From an uncultured Flavobacterium sp. (lineage in GTDB: Bacteria; Bacteroidota; Bacteroidia; Flavobacteriales; Flavobacteriaceae): a stretch of DNA of 23,546 nucleotides. Shown here in pieces: positions 23,546-23,546 of the stretch. Each line of letters begins with the position of its first letter. Position 1 is the stretch's first letter. The stretch covers positions 1 to 23,546 of the forward strand of contig NZ_CALBSN010000189.1 of the NCBI RefSeq assembly GCF_937967675.1. The letters run 5' to 3'. The translations under genes and the position numbers were made by a program. The notes beneath the pieces were generated by a model. It was given only the letters and a program-made list of their open reading frames with translations, did not search any database and was not told the origin of the DNA.

Positions 23546-23546
23546 C

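Noticed and set aside
1..23546. CRISPR array, insertion sequence, prophage, toxin-antitoxin or defence system
   Set aside because: No regularly spaced repeats, transposase, integrase, nuclease-helicase or toxin-like genes were found; base use is uniform throughout.

Overview
This 23.5 kb window looks like ordinary chromosome of a Flavobacteriaceae member, probably Flavobacterium or a close relative. Four things point there. The DNA is AT-rich and coding-dense. Several genes have a Bacteroidetes-type -7 promoter box (TAnnTTTG) just upstream. One secreted protein ends in a type IX secretion (T9SS) sorting domain. The families present (DUF4292 lipoprotein, EnvC-like LytM protein, TM2/DUF2752/DUF4870 proteins, PlsC-GNAT lipid acyltransferase) are typical of the group. 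I see no mobile element, phage, defence or CRISPR locus and no compositional island.

Layout on the + strand: 1-2999 is a tightly abutting operon (sugar-nucleotide transferase cut by the window edge, secreted TPR protein, DUF4292 lipoprotein). It is followed by envC (3046-4278, with terminator) and a D-2-hydroxyacid dehydrogenase (4351-5298). Next comes a four-gene membrane operon, TM2 - DUF2752 - DUF4870 - M48 protease (5418-7396), preceded by a short GC-richer leader. A perfect stem-loop at 7429-7459 separates it from a convergent, bifunctional PlsC-GNAT acyltransferase on the minus strand (7449-9239). A divergent promoter region leads to xth and an OmpA-family lipoprotein (9435-11189, with terminator) and a Tas-like aldo/keto reductase (11292-12332).

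The minus strand from 19719 back to 12401 reads serS - TPR protein - DUF4286 - rsmA - mgtE - DUF4139 protein. This is a translation/ribosome-maturation and envelope cluster with short gaps and one overlap. After the 243-bp divergent region at 19720-19962 the + strand resumes with a secreted M1 aminopeptidase carrying a T9SS tail, then rseP, then two identical tRNA-Asn(GUU) genes behind the best promoter match in the window.

Most genes are housekeeping or envelope-maintenance: lipoprotein handling, peptidoglycan hydrolase control, aminolipid synthesis, site-2 proteolysis and Mg2+ uptake. The candidates closest to something undescribed are the TM2-DUF2752-DUF4870-M48 module with its leader, and the DUF4292 lipoprotein as a LolB-like factor. 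Non-coding structures of interest are the promoter embedded in a hairpin before rseP, a dispersed-repeat-like element at 12340-12397, and a 14-bp inverted repeat between serS and the TPR gene. No gap without a gene exceeds 300 bases.
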